Source of the DNA: an uncultured Bacteroides sp.
GTDB lineage: Bacteria > Bacteroidota > Bacteroidia > Bacteroidales > Bacteroidaceae
Reading direction: 5' to 3'
Assembly: GCA_947074195.1 (NCBI GenBank)
Contig: CAMTOS010000025.1
Coordinates: forward strand, 1 to 33,749
Length of the DNA stretch: 33,749 nt
The notes beneath the pieces were generated by a model, which worked only from the letters and a program-made list of their open reading frames with translations, did no database searches and was not told the DNA's origin. Position 1 is the stretch's first letter; every line of letters starts with the position of its first letter. The position numbers were made by a program, and so were the translations under genes. Below are positions 17,179-25,273 of this stretch, in pieces.

Positions 17179-17590
17179 TTATTTACGTATTCTTTTCGTG
17201 AAATTTATTATTAATGAATTTTATTACTTGAATAAAACCATCAGACAAAAATAGTGTTTTAGAAAGGGAGAAGCTGATTCAAGAATATTTTTTAAAGAAT
17301 AGCAGTTTTTATTCAGAAATATAAAAATAAAAGACTATTATATATAAGATAAATGATAATAAAAGAGGGAATATAATGGCTTTTATACTTTTTGTATTTA
17401 ATAAACTGATTTCATTTTTTTATCACGATATTTCTTATAAGTAATTGAGATAGAATGTTAATTTATAGATTGTTCCCAAAAGCTGTTTAAATAAAAGTCG
17501 CTTTGTTTTGTTTGTTGCTGGAAAAAGCTATATATTTGCAGTCCAAAATTTTAGCAACAATATAGTAATAATATTAGTTTTGATTATAAA
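17179..17590. other. Gene-free AT-rich divergent region between mutY and HU
   Basis: This 412-bp stretch separates two divergent genes. It is very AT-rich, with no convincing reading frame (best is a 22-codon frame at 17376-17444). It holds a possible minus-strand -7 box for mutY (17246-17253) and the HU promoter (17507-17538). The rest may be a bendable regulatory tract; I see no clear repeat or hairpin. Confidence 0.6.
17507..17538 (+). promoter_or_regulatory. Promoter for HU gene
   Basis: -33 TTTG (17507-17510), 20-bp spacer, -7 TATATTTG (17531-17538). TTTG recurs at 17502 and 17511, so the exact -33 is uncertain. The leader is about 45 nt. Confidence 0.65.
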
Positions 17591-17866
17591 ATGACGAAAG
17601 CAGATATTGTAAACGAGATTGCAAAGAACACCGGAATTGATAAGGTAGCAGTACTCACCACAATCGAGGCGTTTATGGAAGCAGTTAAGGAATCTTTAGC
17701 GAAAGATGAAAATGTTTACCTCCGTGGGTTTGGTAGTTTCATTGTAAAGAAAAGAGCACAGAAAACGGCTCGTAACATTTCAAAGAATACAACCATTATT
17801 ATCCCAGAACATAACATACCGGCATTTAAACCTGCCAAAACTTTTACTATTTCAGTAAAGAAATAA
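17591..17866 (+). CDS. HU/IHF-family DNA-binding protein
   Basis: The 91-aa protein matches the histone-like HU/IHF family: N-terminal helices (MTKADIVNEIAKNTGIDKVA), the signature VYLRGFGSFIVKKR, and a beta-arm with NTTIIIPEHNIPAFKPAKTF. It bends and compacts DNA as a dimer. It is preceded by a clear promoter and followed 35 bp later by a 30-codon basic protein gene and then rng, an order I know from Bacteroidales. Confidence 0.94.
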   Translation: MTKADIVNEIAKNTGIDKVAVLTTIEAFMEAVKESLAKDENVYLRGFGSFIVKKRAQKTARNISKNTTIIIPEHNIPAFKPAKTFTISVKK

Positions 17867-17901
17867 TTAAACAATAGTACTAACCATAAAAAATTAAGGC
17901 T

Positions 17902-17994
17902 ATGCCAAGCGGAAAGAAAAAGAAAAGACATAAAATGTCTACGCATAAGCGTAAAAAAAGACTAAGAAAGAACAGACATAAAAGCAAAAAGTAA
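17902..17994 (+). CDS. 30-aa basic AURKAIP1/COX24-like (mS38-type) protein
   Basis: ATG at 17902 opens MPSGKKKKRHKMSTHKRKKR, followed by LRKNRHKSKK and TAA. Well over half the residues are Lys, Arg or His. This matches the tiny AURKAIP1/COX24-domain proteins of Bacteroidetes; the eukaryotic relatives are small-subunit mitoribosome protein mS38, so a ribosomal role is likely but inferred. It sits between HU and rng, 35 bp after HU, and a long hairpin follows its stop. Confidence 0.85.
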   Translation: MPSGKKKKRHKMSTHKRKKRLRKNRHKSKK

Positions 17995-18019
17995 TTTTTA
18001 GTCTGAATTAGTCAGAAAT

Positions 18020-18064
18020 AAAGAACAAACTTGAAAAGCAAATGTCTTTTAAAGTTTGTTCTTT
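18020..18064 (+). terminator. Long hairpin upstream of rng (terminator, attenuator or processing site)
   Basis: Perfect 13-bp stem AAAGAACAAACTT (18020-18032) with AAGTTTGTTCTTT (18052-18064); the loop adds AAAAG/CTTTT pairing. It is followed only by GTTTAAATAAA, a weak T-tract. No consensus promoter is seen between it and rng, so rng may depend on read-through from HU. Confidence 0.6.
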
Positions 18065-18135
18065 GTTTAAATAAAGGTCTCATCTTGCGGAAATCTTCAC
18101 CGTGATTTGACTGAATCTAAAAAACAAAAGAAATT

Positions 18136-19710
18136 GTGACAAGTGAATTAGTAGTAGACGTACAACCCAAAGAAGTATCTATAGCATTACTTGAAGATAA
18201 AAGCCTTGTAGAACTTCAAAGCGAGGGAAGAAATGCTTCCTTTTCTGTGGGCAATATGTATTTAGGACGTGTCAAGAAATTGATGCCCGGACTGAATGCA
18301 TGTTTTATAGACGTAGGCTATGAGAAAGATGCATTTCTTCATTATTTAGACTTAGGACCTCAATTTAACTCACTAAATAAGTATGTTAAGCAAACGGTTA
18401 GCGACCGTAAAAAGCTAAATCCAATCTCAAAAGCTACCATTCTTCCTGATTTAGAGAAAGACGGAGCGATTGCCAACACGCTTAAAGTTGGACAGGAGAT
18501 TGTGGTACAAATTGTAAAAGAACCAATTTCTACAAAAGGACCAAGATTGACTTCCGAAATATCGTTTGCAGGAAGATATCTGGTTTTAATTCCTTTTAAT
18601 GATAAGGTTTCTGTTTCACAAAAAATTAAATCGGGCGAAGAACGCGCCAGACTAAAACAACTTCTGATGAGCATTAAACCCAAAAATTTTGGGGTTATTG
18701 TAAGAACTGTTGCAGAGGGCAAACGTGTTGCTGAACTCGACGGAGAGCTTAAAATACTTTTAAAGCATTGGGAAGAAGCGATTACCAAAGTACAAAAGTC
18801 AACTAAACTTCCTACCCTTATTTACGAAGAGACAAGTCGTGCCGTAGGCCTTCTTCGTGACCTCTTTAACCCTTCATTCGAAAATATTTATGTAAACAAT
18901 GAAGAGGTTTATAATGAGATAAAAGATTATGTTGGACTTATTGCACCGGATCGTATAGGTATTGTAAAACTGTATAAAGGACAGTTACCTATCTATGACA
19001 ACTTCGGCATTACCAAACAAATTAAATCCTCGTTCGGAAAAACTGTATCCTACAAAAGCGGAGCATACCTTATCATCGAACATACAGAAGCGCTGCATGT
19101 AGTAGATGTTAATAGTGGAAACCGCACCAAAAATGCAAACGGCCAGGAAGCCAATGCACTTGAAGTTAATCTTGGAGCAGCAGACGAACTCGCACGTCAG
19201 TTAAGACTACGCGATATGGGAGGAATTATTGTTGTCGATTTTATCGACATGAATGAAGCCGAAAACCGTCAGAAACTTTATGAACGCATGTGTACAAACA
19301 TGCAAAAAGACAGAGCCAGACATAACATCTTACCGCTAAGTAAGTTTGGATTAATGCAAATCACCAGACAACGCGTAAGACCGGCGATGGATATAAATAC
19401 ATCCGAAATTTGTCCGACCTGCTTTGGTAAAGGAAAAATCAAATCTTCGATTCTTTTCACTGATACTTTAGAGAGCAAAATTGACTACTTAGTTAACAAA
19501 CTGAAGATAAAGAATTTCTCATTGCATGTACATCCGTATATTGCTGCTTTCATTAATAAGGGATTATTCTCCCTGAAATGGAAATGGAGATTTAAATACG
19601 GATTTGGCATCAAGATTATTCCAAGTCAAAAACTGGCCTTCCTGCAATATGTATTCTATGATGCACAAGGCGAAGAAATTGACATGAAAGAAGAAATTGA
19701 AATAAAATAA
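18136..19710 (+). CDS. rng: Ribonuclease G (RNase E/G family)
   Basis: The 524-aa endoribonuclease starts with GTG at 18136; the translation TSELVVDVQPKEVSIALLED is the usual N terminus. An S1 RNA-binding domain lies at about residues 35-130 (YLGRVKKLMPGLNACFIDVG). The DNase I-like catalytic part has VVDVNSG and IIVVDFIDM (the two metal-binding Asp residues), and CPTCFGKG is the zinc-link that joins subunits. It processes rRNA and decays mRNA. A C-terminal degradosome scaffold like that of RNase E is absent. The leader carries the strong hairpin at 18020-18064. Confidence 0.95.
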   Translation: MTSELVVDVQPKEVSIALLEDKSLVELQSEGRNASFSVGNMYLGRVKKLMPGLNACFIDVGYEKDAFLHYLDLGPQFNSLNKYVKQTVSDRKKLNPISKATILPDLEKDGAIANTLKVGQEIVVQIVKEPISTKGPRLTSEISFAGRYLVLIPFNDKVSVSQKIKSGEERARLKQLLMSIKPKNFGVIVRTVAEGKRVAELDGELKILLKHWEEAITKVQKSTKLPTLIYEETSRAVGLLRDLFNPSFENIYVNNEEVYNEIKDYVGLIAPDRIGIVKLYKGQLPIYDNFGITKQIKSSFGKTVSYKSGAYLIIEHTEALHVVDVNSGNRTKNANGQEANALEVNLGAADELARQLRLRDMGGIIVVDFIDMNEAENRQKLYERMCTNMQKDRARHNILPLSKFGLMQITRQRVRPAMDINTSEICPTCFGKGKIKSSILFTDTLESKIDYLVNKLKIKNFSLHVHPYIAAFINKGLFSLKWKWRFKYGFGIKIIPSQKLAFLQYVFYDAQGEEIDMKEEIEIK

Positions 19711-19756
19711 AAAAGTGGGTATGATTCGAAAGAAGTTCATACCCACTTTTTTATTT
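19705..19756. terminator. Bidirectional terminator between rng and the inositol-lipid operon
   Basis: Perfect 20-bp inverted repeat: left arm 19705-19724 ending GTGGGTATGA, right arm 19737-19756 starting TCATACCCAC, 12-nt loop, T-runs on both strands. It overlaps the rng stop codon. Confidence 0.9.
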
Positions 19757-19768
19757 ATATAAAGTCGT

Positions 19769-20476
19769 TTATAATAATAATAATTCGTCAAGACTTGTAA
19801 TACTTGTACAATTTTCGGGAATCTTACCACTTTCTGGTATTCCCTGAACCGCCTGACAACCCAATGCCAAAGCTGGTAATATATCATTCTTCATTGAATC
19901 ACCAACAATTACAACTTCTTCAGGCAAATATCCCTGACGTTCAATAGCAATTTTCCACAAACGGGGATCTGGTTTCCGCACATTCTCAATGGTTGAATCT
20001 GTGATGGATTTAAACAGACCGGCAATGCCCATATCGGAAACCACTTTAGCCACATTCCCATAATAGTTTGAAACCAGAAGCAAATCATATTTCTTTGCCA
20101 GTTTCTCGAGTACAGGTTTAGCCTTTGCAACATATGCAGAAGAGTAATCTGTAACTAATTTAGCGGCTTTTAAGGCAATTTTCTCAATATCAGCAGTCGG
20201 AAGTTCTATGATATTATTATCTGCCAAATATGCAAACTGTAGATGCGTTTTGAAAAGCTGAGTTTCAAGGAGAGAATGAGATGGATTAACATAGCTTTCC
20301 TTTTCCATCATACGTTCAGCATAGACATAAGCATCACGGAAATTCTCTTTGGTCAACGGGAGATGAAGCTGCTCATTGTAGAGTTTCAGATAAATATCCA
20401 TCCAATGCAGAAAAGGTGAATCGAGAGTACCACCAAAATCGAAAGCAAATGCTTTCACTTTATTTAAATTGATCAT
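19769..20476 (-). CDS. HAD-family phosphatase, probable phosphatidylinositol-phosphate phosphatase
   Basis: The 235-aa protein has HAD motif I FDFGGTLD, motif II LLVSNYYGN, motif III Lys in NVRKPDPRLW and motif IV VVIVGDSMKND, with a helical cap between I and II. The usual second Asp of motif I (DxD) is Gly here, as in some active HAD phosphatases such as the YihX type. It is the last gene of the inositol-lipid operon; in Bacteroides a HAD enzyme at this place removes the phosphate from phosphatidylinositol phosphate, which I take as the likely role. I start at the ATG at 20476, which overlaps the upstream gene by 17 bp; a TTG at 20488 is possible. Confidence 0.88.
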   Translation of the reverse strand: MINLNKVKAFAFDFGGTLDSPFLHWMDIYLKLYNEQLHLPLTKENFRDAYVYAERMMEKESYVNPSHSLLETQLFKTHLQFAYLADNNIIELPTADIEKIALKAAKLVTDYSSAYVAKAKPVLEKLAKKYDLLLVSNYYGNVAKVVSDMGIAGLFKSITDSTIENVRKPDPRLWKIAIERQGYLPEEVVIVGDSMKNDILPALALGCQAVQGIPESGKIPENCTSITSLDELLLL

Positions 20477-21461
20477 GTTTATTTCCAATTTTTACTAATG
20501 CCAAACCAATGATAATCCAGAAACATTCGCGTACACGGGTGATAAGTGCCGCATAAACGCCATATGCACCAGATAAAGACAATCCGGCTACAGCCAATGC
20601 AAAACCGCCTTCACGGCCTCCTAACTGCATAGGAAGAAAGAAGAGGATATTTGCCATTAATGAGGAGAAAGCTACAACAAGAATACAGTCTACAAAACTA
20701 ATATCTGAAGTAAGAATATTAAGAATTAACCAGATTTCAAGACAACCCACTACACGCGCAATGAATTCAAGTGACAGCGAACTATAGAAAGTACTTTTCT
20801 TCTGACTATGAAGCAAAGCTATCTGCTCATCAATATTACGAAGCTTGTCTTTATTATCTTCTGCGAATTTAATAGCATGTTTCTTTAGAAAAGGTATATG
20901 ACTTCCTATTTTAATGCAGGCCACAGCCATTCCTTTTTTATATCCTTTCATAAATACAACAATCAGGAACAGACAAAGCAAGGTTACCAACCCTAACACA
21001 ATTCCCATTTCGAAACTTACTTTATAACAGGCAACATACAATATAACTGCCGCTATCCAGAATACAAAATGAGAAAAGATATGCATCATTACATAAAGAA
21101 CTACCGATGACGTTGCACGCTCAACACCTACATATGGCTTTAATTCCATAATGCGATAAGGCTCTCCTCCCATTAAACCAACGGGAGTTACATAATTAAT
21201 CGCAAAACCAGAAACTGTAAACTTGAACAACCGGCTAAAAGATAGAGTAGAAATCGGACCGCCGCTTCTCAATATTATATACCATGAAGAAGTATTTATG
21301 AGGTAGATAACTAACCATAAAACCAATATCAATGGAAGATATAAGCCAGCTCTTTTAATGTTCTCATATAATTCCTGATATGAAACATCAAAGGTAAACA
21401 GCATTATAACTACGGCAACAACACCAAATGCAAGAAAGAAATTGCGAAAGCGACTATTCAT
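20460..21461 (-). CDS. Flippase-like membrane protein (UPF0104 / LPG-synthase TM domain)
   Basis: This 333-aa integral membrane protein has about eight helices and lies in the AglD/MprF-N (UPF0104) superfamily. Recognisable stretches are INYVTPVGLMGGEPYRIMEL near residue 95 and PMQLGGREGGFALA near 275, both conserved in the family. Members are linked to movement or transfer of lipid-linked groups. Placed directly after the lipid-headgroup transferase (TAATG overlap) and before the phosphatase, it may flip the inositol lipid or its precursor across the inner membrane. That role is inferred from position only. Confidence 0.85.
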   Translation of the reverse strand: MNSRFRNFFLAFGVVAVVIMLFTFDVSYQELYENIKRAGLYLPLILVLWLVIYLINTSSWYIILRSGGPISTLSFSRLFKFTVSGFAINYVTPVGLMGGEPYRIMELKPYVGVERATSSVVLYVMMHIFSHFVFWIAAVILYVACYKVSFEMGIVLGLVTLLCLFLIVVFMKGYKKGMAVACIKIGSHIPFLKKHAIKFAEDNKDKLRNIDEQIALLHSQKKSTFYSSLSLEFIARVVGCLEIWLILNILTSDISFVDCILVVAFSSLMANILFFLPMQLGGREGGFALAVAGLSLSGAYGVYAALITRVRECFWIIIGLALVKIGNKHDQFK

Positions 21462-22378
21462 TATTTGTTTTCAATATATCGGCTTAATTGTTTACATAAT
21501 GATTCATGTTTAAAAATCATATATATAAGCAAACCATTTAAGATGGTTAATTCGAAAACAAAATAAAGCCATGGTAAGTTGAACAAAAGAGACAAAAACA
21601 ATACAATTACTCGCGTATTGAAGGAAAGTATATTGGTATACTTCATTAAAGGCAAACTATCTTTCCGGAATAAGTCACGTATATTTTGTGGCACAGAATC
21701 GCCATACTTCACCTTTAACAGTTTAGAGAAACGTTGAAAAGCAGGTGAAAGTGATTCTTGAGAACGTGTATAACGTGCATAGAACCAGATAAAGAGTTTG
21801 AATAAACCATCTTTACTCCAGCTTAAAGAATGGAATAAAGCTTCTTGCTGTGCTGAATTATCGAGTTCACTACCATTTTTGCCTTTCAAAAAAAACAGAT
21901 GAATATTACGATAGTAATCAGCCATAGCAGCTTGTTTGCTATGAAAGAATCCAGTTACAGCAGCTAAAATCCATATAGAAAAACCCCATTCTGACTGTAA
22001 GCGCAGACAGATTGCCGCATAGATCGTGAAGAACCAGATATCACCGCAAAGACCATCGAGAATACGCCCAAGTTCTGATTTTTGACCAGTCATTCTGGCC
22101 AGCTGACCATCGGCACTATCATACATATTTGCCCATATCAGCAAACACATACCTGCCATATTCAGCAATAAATCATTGAAATAGAAAAGACAACCTGCGC
22201 CAATCCCTAAAAATATTGATGCGATTGTAACGGCATTAGGTGAGATACCCATTCTCTGAAAAAGAAGTGCCCATTTATAGCCGATAGGACGATAAAAGAG
22301 TAAATCAATCCACTCTTCAGTATCGCCCGATTTTAGTGTAGCCTGTAAGTCTTTATTTTTTTGTTCGTTAGTCATCAT
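21461..22378 (-). CDS. CDP-alcohol phosphatidyltransferase, probable phosphatidylinositol-phosphate synthase
   Basis: This 305-aa membrane enzyme carries the CDP-alcohol phosphotransferase motif: Asp87, Asp90, Gly91, Arg95, Gly104, Asp108 and a last Asp at 113 (sequence DSADGQLAR then GRILDGLCGD). The family motif expects the fourth Asp four residues after the third; here residue 112 is Gly and the Asp is at 113, a one-residue shift. About six membrane helices are visible. Following an inositol-phosphate synthase in the same operon, it most likely joins CDP-diacylglycerol (or a ceramide equivalent) with inositol phosphate. The downstream flippase-like gene overlaps by one base (TAATG). Confidence 0.88.
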   Translation of the reverse strand: MMTNEQKNKDLQATLKSGDTEEWIDLLFYRPIGYKWALLFQRMGISPNAVTIASIFLGIGAGCLFYFNDLLLNMAGMCLLIWANMYDSADGQLARMTGQKSELGRILDGLCGDIWFFTIYAAICLRLQSEWGFSIWILAAVTGFFHSKQAAMADYYRNIHLFFLKGKNGSELDNSAQQEALFHSLSWSKDGLFKLFIWFYARYTRSQESLSPAFQRFSKLLKVKYGDSVPQNIRDLFRKDSLPLMKYTNILSFNTRVIVLFLSLLFNLPWLYFVFELTILNGLLIYMIFKHESLCKQLSRYIENK

Positions 22379-22380
22379 TA

Positions 22381-23238
22381 TTATTTTGCTTCATTCAAGA
22401 TTGTCTGACCTATAGCTTTTGCAGCTTCCTTTCTGCATGGAGCAAAGCTTGGCCAATCATTGAAATCGATGATGCGGATTTCACCATCAGGTGAAACAAT
22501 ACAATCACCGCCATATATACTGACATTCAATAACTTTGCAGCCTCATCACAAATAGAACGCAAAGTATCGATAGAAAAATTAATCCCTTGTGGTTCACCA
22601 TTAATTGCTTCAAGCCCGAATTTACTGTGAATACCTGGCTGAGGATAGAACCAATGAAAAAAATCGGTTCCCTTAACCCCATAAAACTTTATCAAATCAC
22701 CAATCAAATGACGATTAATAACAACCCTGTCTATTCCTCTGAGTGCATATTCAGCCATTACAGCACGCAGTTCATCGTTTGTACGAACATACGTCACATC
22801 TTCTTTGTGAATGGCATGAAAGTCAGCTCGTTTTACCCAACAAGGTTCATATATCTTTGGTAAATGTGAGAAATCCTCGCATTCGTATGTTTCAAGAATA
22901 ACACTTTCCGGATGTGGAATACCTTCCTTAAGAAACATACGTGTCATTTCTTCACGCGTACAGTTTTCAATACCAAAAGCCGAATTTGAAGCAACCACTC
23001 CTTCTTCTTTTTCAAGACGCTGAAGCTTGCGAATGGCAGCTTTACTCCGAATCATAGTGAAAACATTCTTCTCAATTTCTGCAGATGTCAGAAAAACCTG
23101 TTCATTATAATAATTTACTTTATGACCATTATCAATAAGAAATTGAGCAACATCAGAGAAGATAGCCGAATCGTTTCCGACATGGTTAGGGGAAAAAATT
23201 GAATATCGCTGTATAGCAGCAAATGTGATTGGTTTCAT
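22381..23238 (-). CDS. ATP-grasp-fold protein of the inositol-lipid operon, possible inositol-phosphate kinase or ligase
   Basis: The 285-aa protein looks like an ATP-grasp enzyme: an N-terminal alpha/beta part, a central nucleotide-binding part (VKRADFHAIHKEDVTYVR, RVVINRHLIGDLIKFYGV) and the magnesium-site pattern GGDC...IRIIDFNDWPSF with Asp245, Asp258 and Asn260. That D-x(12)-D-x-N layout is also found in inositol phosphate kinases of the ITPK family (where the tail reads DxNxFP), as well as in other ATP-grasp ligases. It sits between the nucleotidyltransferase (1-bp gap) and the CDP-alcohol transferase (2-bp gap). A kinase acting on inositol or inositol phosphate is attractive but inferred; an amino-acid or sugar ligase remains possible. 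Confidence 0.75.
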   Translation of the reverse strand: MKPITFAAIQRYSIFSPNHVGNDSAIFSDVAQFLIDNGHKVNYYNEQVFLTSAEIEKNVFTMIRSKAAIRKLQRLEKEEGVVASNSAFGIENCTREEMTRMFLKEGIPHPESVILETYECEDFSHLPKIYEPCWVKRADFHAIHKEDVTYVRTNDELRAVMAEYALRGIDRVVINRHLIGDLIKFYGVKGTDFFHWFYPQPGIHSKFGLEAINGEPQGINFSIDTLRSICDEAAKLLNVSIYGGDCIVSPDGEIRIIDFNDWPSFAPCRKEAAKAIGQTILNEAK

Positions 23239-23239
23239 C

Positions 23240-23944
23240 TTAAAGTGTTTTCAGAAAATGCTCAGCTTTTTGGATATCAGCAGCATGATCTATGTCGATA
23301 ATTTTAGTGAATGGAAAAGCCTTAAGGCATAATCTACTATCAACTAAATATTGTTGGAATCCACGCATTCTGCAAATACCTTCCTGCATGGCCTTAGGTA
23401 GTAAATTAAGTGCATGCTGATTCATGCAATAAATGCCACCTGAAATATATTTACTGCCTTCATAATTGCAGTTTGCATATCCGGTTATATCCAGGTCCTG
23501 ATTTGTTTTTACATATAATGGTGTTTCATCATCAATATAATCAGTTACCGCCATTAATGCATCACATTGATCATCATTTATAAAAGCGTGGATATAATCA
23601 GTAAACTCTTTTTCAGAAAAGATCGGATCGACAGTTGTCAGACAGAATTTTCCTTCACCTTCTAAAAAAGGCTTGAGTTCGCAAAAACTACGAAAAGAAT
23701 CGGGAGTAGATTTTATAATTATATGAAGAGGTACAGATAAAGTTAAATTTTCAAGATATGAACGAACCTCTGTCATTGATTCATTGATAATGATACAGAT
23801 AGATTCTGCATCATTATCAATAAATATTCTGAATAACCGGCTCAGGAGTGGAACACCTAAAACAGGAACTAAAGGTTTTGGAGTTGCTACTCCTTCTGCC
23901 TGAAGTCTTGAGCCTTCGCCGGCTGCAATTAATGCATATTTCAT
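23240..23944 (-). CDS. MobA/GlmU-like nucleotidyltransferase of the inositol-lipid operon
   Basis: The 234-aa protein opens with the nucleotidyltransferase signature MKYALIAAGEGSRLQAEG followed by PKPLVPVLGVPLLSRLFRI. TTVDPIFSEKEF is the likely metal-binding region near 110. This family joins a nucleotide to a sugar or polyol phosphate. In an operon starting with inositol-3-phosphate synthase, an inositol-1-phosphate cytidylyltransferase-like reaction (giving CDP-inositol) is one option, because those enzymes share this fold; making a different headgroup precursor is another. It starts 6 bp after the synthase. Confidence 0.85.
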   Translation of the reverse strand: MKYALIAAGEGSRLQAEGVATPKPLVPVLGVPLLSRLFRIFIDNDAESICIIINESMTEVRSYLENLTLSVPLHIIIKSTPDSFRSFCELKPFLEGEGKFCLTTVDPIFSEKEFTDYIHAFINDDQCDALMAVTDYIDDETPLYVKTNQDLDITGYANCNYEGSKYISGGIYCMNQHALNLLPKAMQEGICRMRGFQQYLVDSRLCLKAFPFTKIIDIDHAADIQKAEHFLKTL

Positions 23945-23950
23945 TTATGT

Positions 23951-25240
23951 TTAATCCAGATAACTTGGTGCTTTTTCACCAATCATTGTTCTTAAAGTCT
24001 CTTTGACCATTCTCCATTGCTGGAATAAATCATGAGTTGGCTCATGCTCTAAATCGTGCATCGGACTCTTACAGAAGAATGATAACCATGTTTGAATACC
24101 ATCCATACCTGCACGTAAAGCCAAATCACTAAACAATACCAGGTCAAGTGCAATAGGAGCAGCAAGAATAGAATCGCGACAAAGGAAATTTACTTTTATT
24201 TCCATTGGGTAACCCATCCAGCCAAAGATGTCAATATTATCCCATGCCTCTTTATTGTCTTTGCGGGGAGGATAATAATTAATACGAACTTTATGATAAA
24301 CATCACCGTATAGATCAGGATACTTTTCAGGTTCGAAAATATTCTCGATAACAGATAGCTTACTTACTTCCTTTGTTTTAAAGTTGTCCGGATCATCAAG
24401 AACTTCACCGTCACGATTTCCAAGAATATTAGTAGAAAACCAACCATTAACACCCAACATACGAGTTTTGAACATAGGTGCCAATACAGTTTTCATCATA
24501 GTTTGTCCACTCTTGAAATCTTTACCCGAAATAGGCACATGCATTTTCTTTGAAAGTTCCCACATTGCAGGAATATCAACACAAAGATTAGGTGCACCCA
24601 TGATGAATGGAGCACCTTCCATGATAGCAGCATATGCATAACACATACTTGGAGAAATTACTTCAGTGTTATCAGCACGCATAGCAGCTTCAAATGCTTC
24701 GAGTGTCATGTGTGCTTCAGACATTGGAATATAAATCTCAGTACTAGCAGCCCAAATCATTGATATTCTTTCACAGTTGTTTGTAGCTTTAAAATCGCGA
24801 ATATCCTGACGAAGTTGTTCCATCAGTTCCCAACGTGTTGCCGGTTGTTTTACATATACCCCATTTAAGCGTTTTGCCCAGTTATGATCAAAGGCTGCAG
24901 CCATAGGTTTAATAGCTTGCATTTCCTCTTTTACTGGTAATAAATCTTTTTCTTTTAATACCTCGGCATACATTGCAGCATCATAGGCATTATCTTCAAA
25001 AATATCCCATCCACCAAAAACAATATCGTCAAGATTGGTCAAAGGAACTATATCCTTAATCAGTTTCTCTTCGTTATTCTCTAAACGCATAGTGGCCATT
25101 TGTGTAATTGAGCCAATGGGTTTTGCCAAACCTTTGCGAGCAGACAACACACCAGCAATCATGGTTGTTGAAACTGCACCACCAAGACCAACTACCATGA
25201 TGCCCAGGCGACCGGTAGCCGGTTTAATTTCTTGTTTCAT
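23951..25240 (-). CDS. Inositol-3-phosphate synthase
   Basis: The 429-aa protein matches myo-inositol-1-phosphate synthase (MIPS/INO1 type): NAD-binding motif GLGGAVSTT at residues 18-26, then AASTEIYIP, GAPNLCVDIP, the SGKDFKSGQTMMKT segment with catalytic-type lysines, NILGNRDGEVLDDP and LDLVLFSDLALRAG. It converts glucose 6-phosphate to inositol 3-phosphate, the first step of inositol-lipid synthesis. First gene of a six-gene operon with gaps of 6, 1 and 2 bp and overlaps thereafter. Promoter candidates lie in the large upstream gap. Confidence 0.95.
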   Translation of the reverse strand: MKQEIKPATGRLGIMVVGLGGAVSTTMIAGVLSARKGLAKPIGSITQMATMRLENNEEKLIKDIVPLTNLDDIVFGGWDIFEDNAYDAAMYAEVLKEKDLLPVKEEMQAIKPMAAAFDHNWAKRLNGVYVKQPATRWELMEQLRQDIRDFKATNNCERISMIWAASTEIYIPMSEAHMTLEAFEAAMRADNTEVISPSMCYAYAAIMEGAPFIMGAPNLCVDIPAMWELSKKMHVPISGKDFKSGQTMMKTVLAPMFKTRMLGVNGWFSTNILGNRDGEVLDDPDNFKTKEVSKLSVIENIFEPEKYPDLYGDVYHKVRINYYPPRKDNKEAWDNIDIFGWMGYPMEIKVNFLCRDSILAAPIALDLVLFSDLALRAGMDGIQTWLSFFCKSPMHDLEHEPTHDLFQQWRMVKETLRTMIGEKAPSYLD

Positions 25241-25273
25241 TTTTATGCTATTAAATTTAAACTATTATAGATG

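Noticed and set aside
17376..17444. 22-codon frame preceded by an AGAGGG purine run
   Set aside because: Very short and low-complexity (Phe/Ile-rich) in an AT-rich intergenic tract, with no well-spaced promoter. Not supported as a gene.
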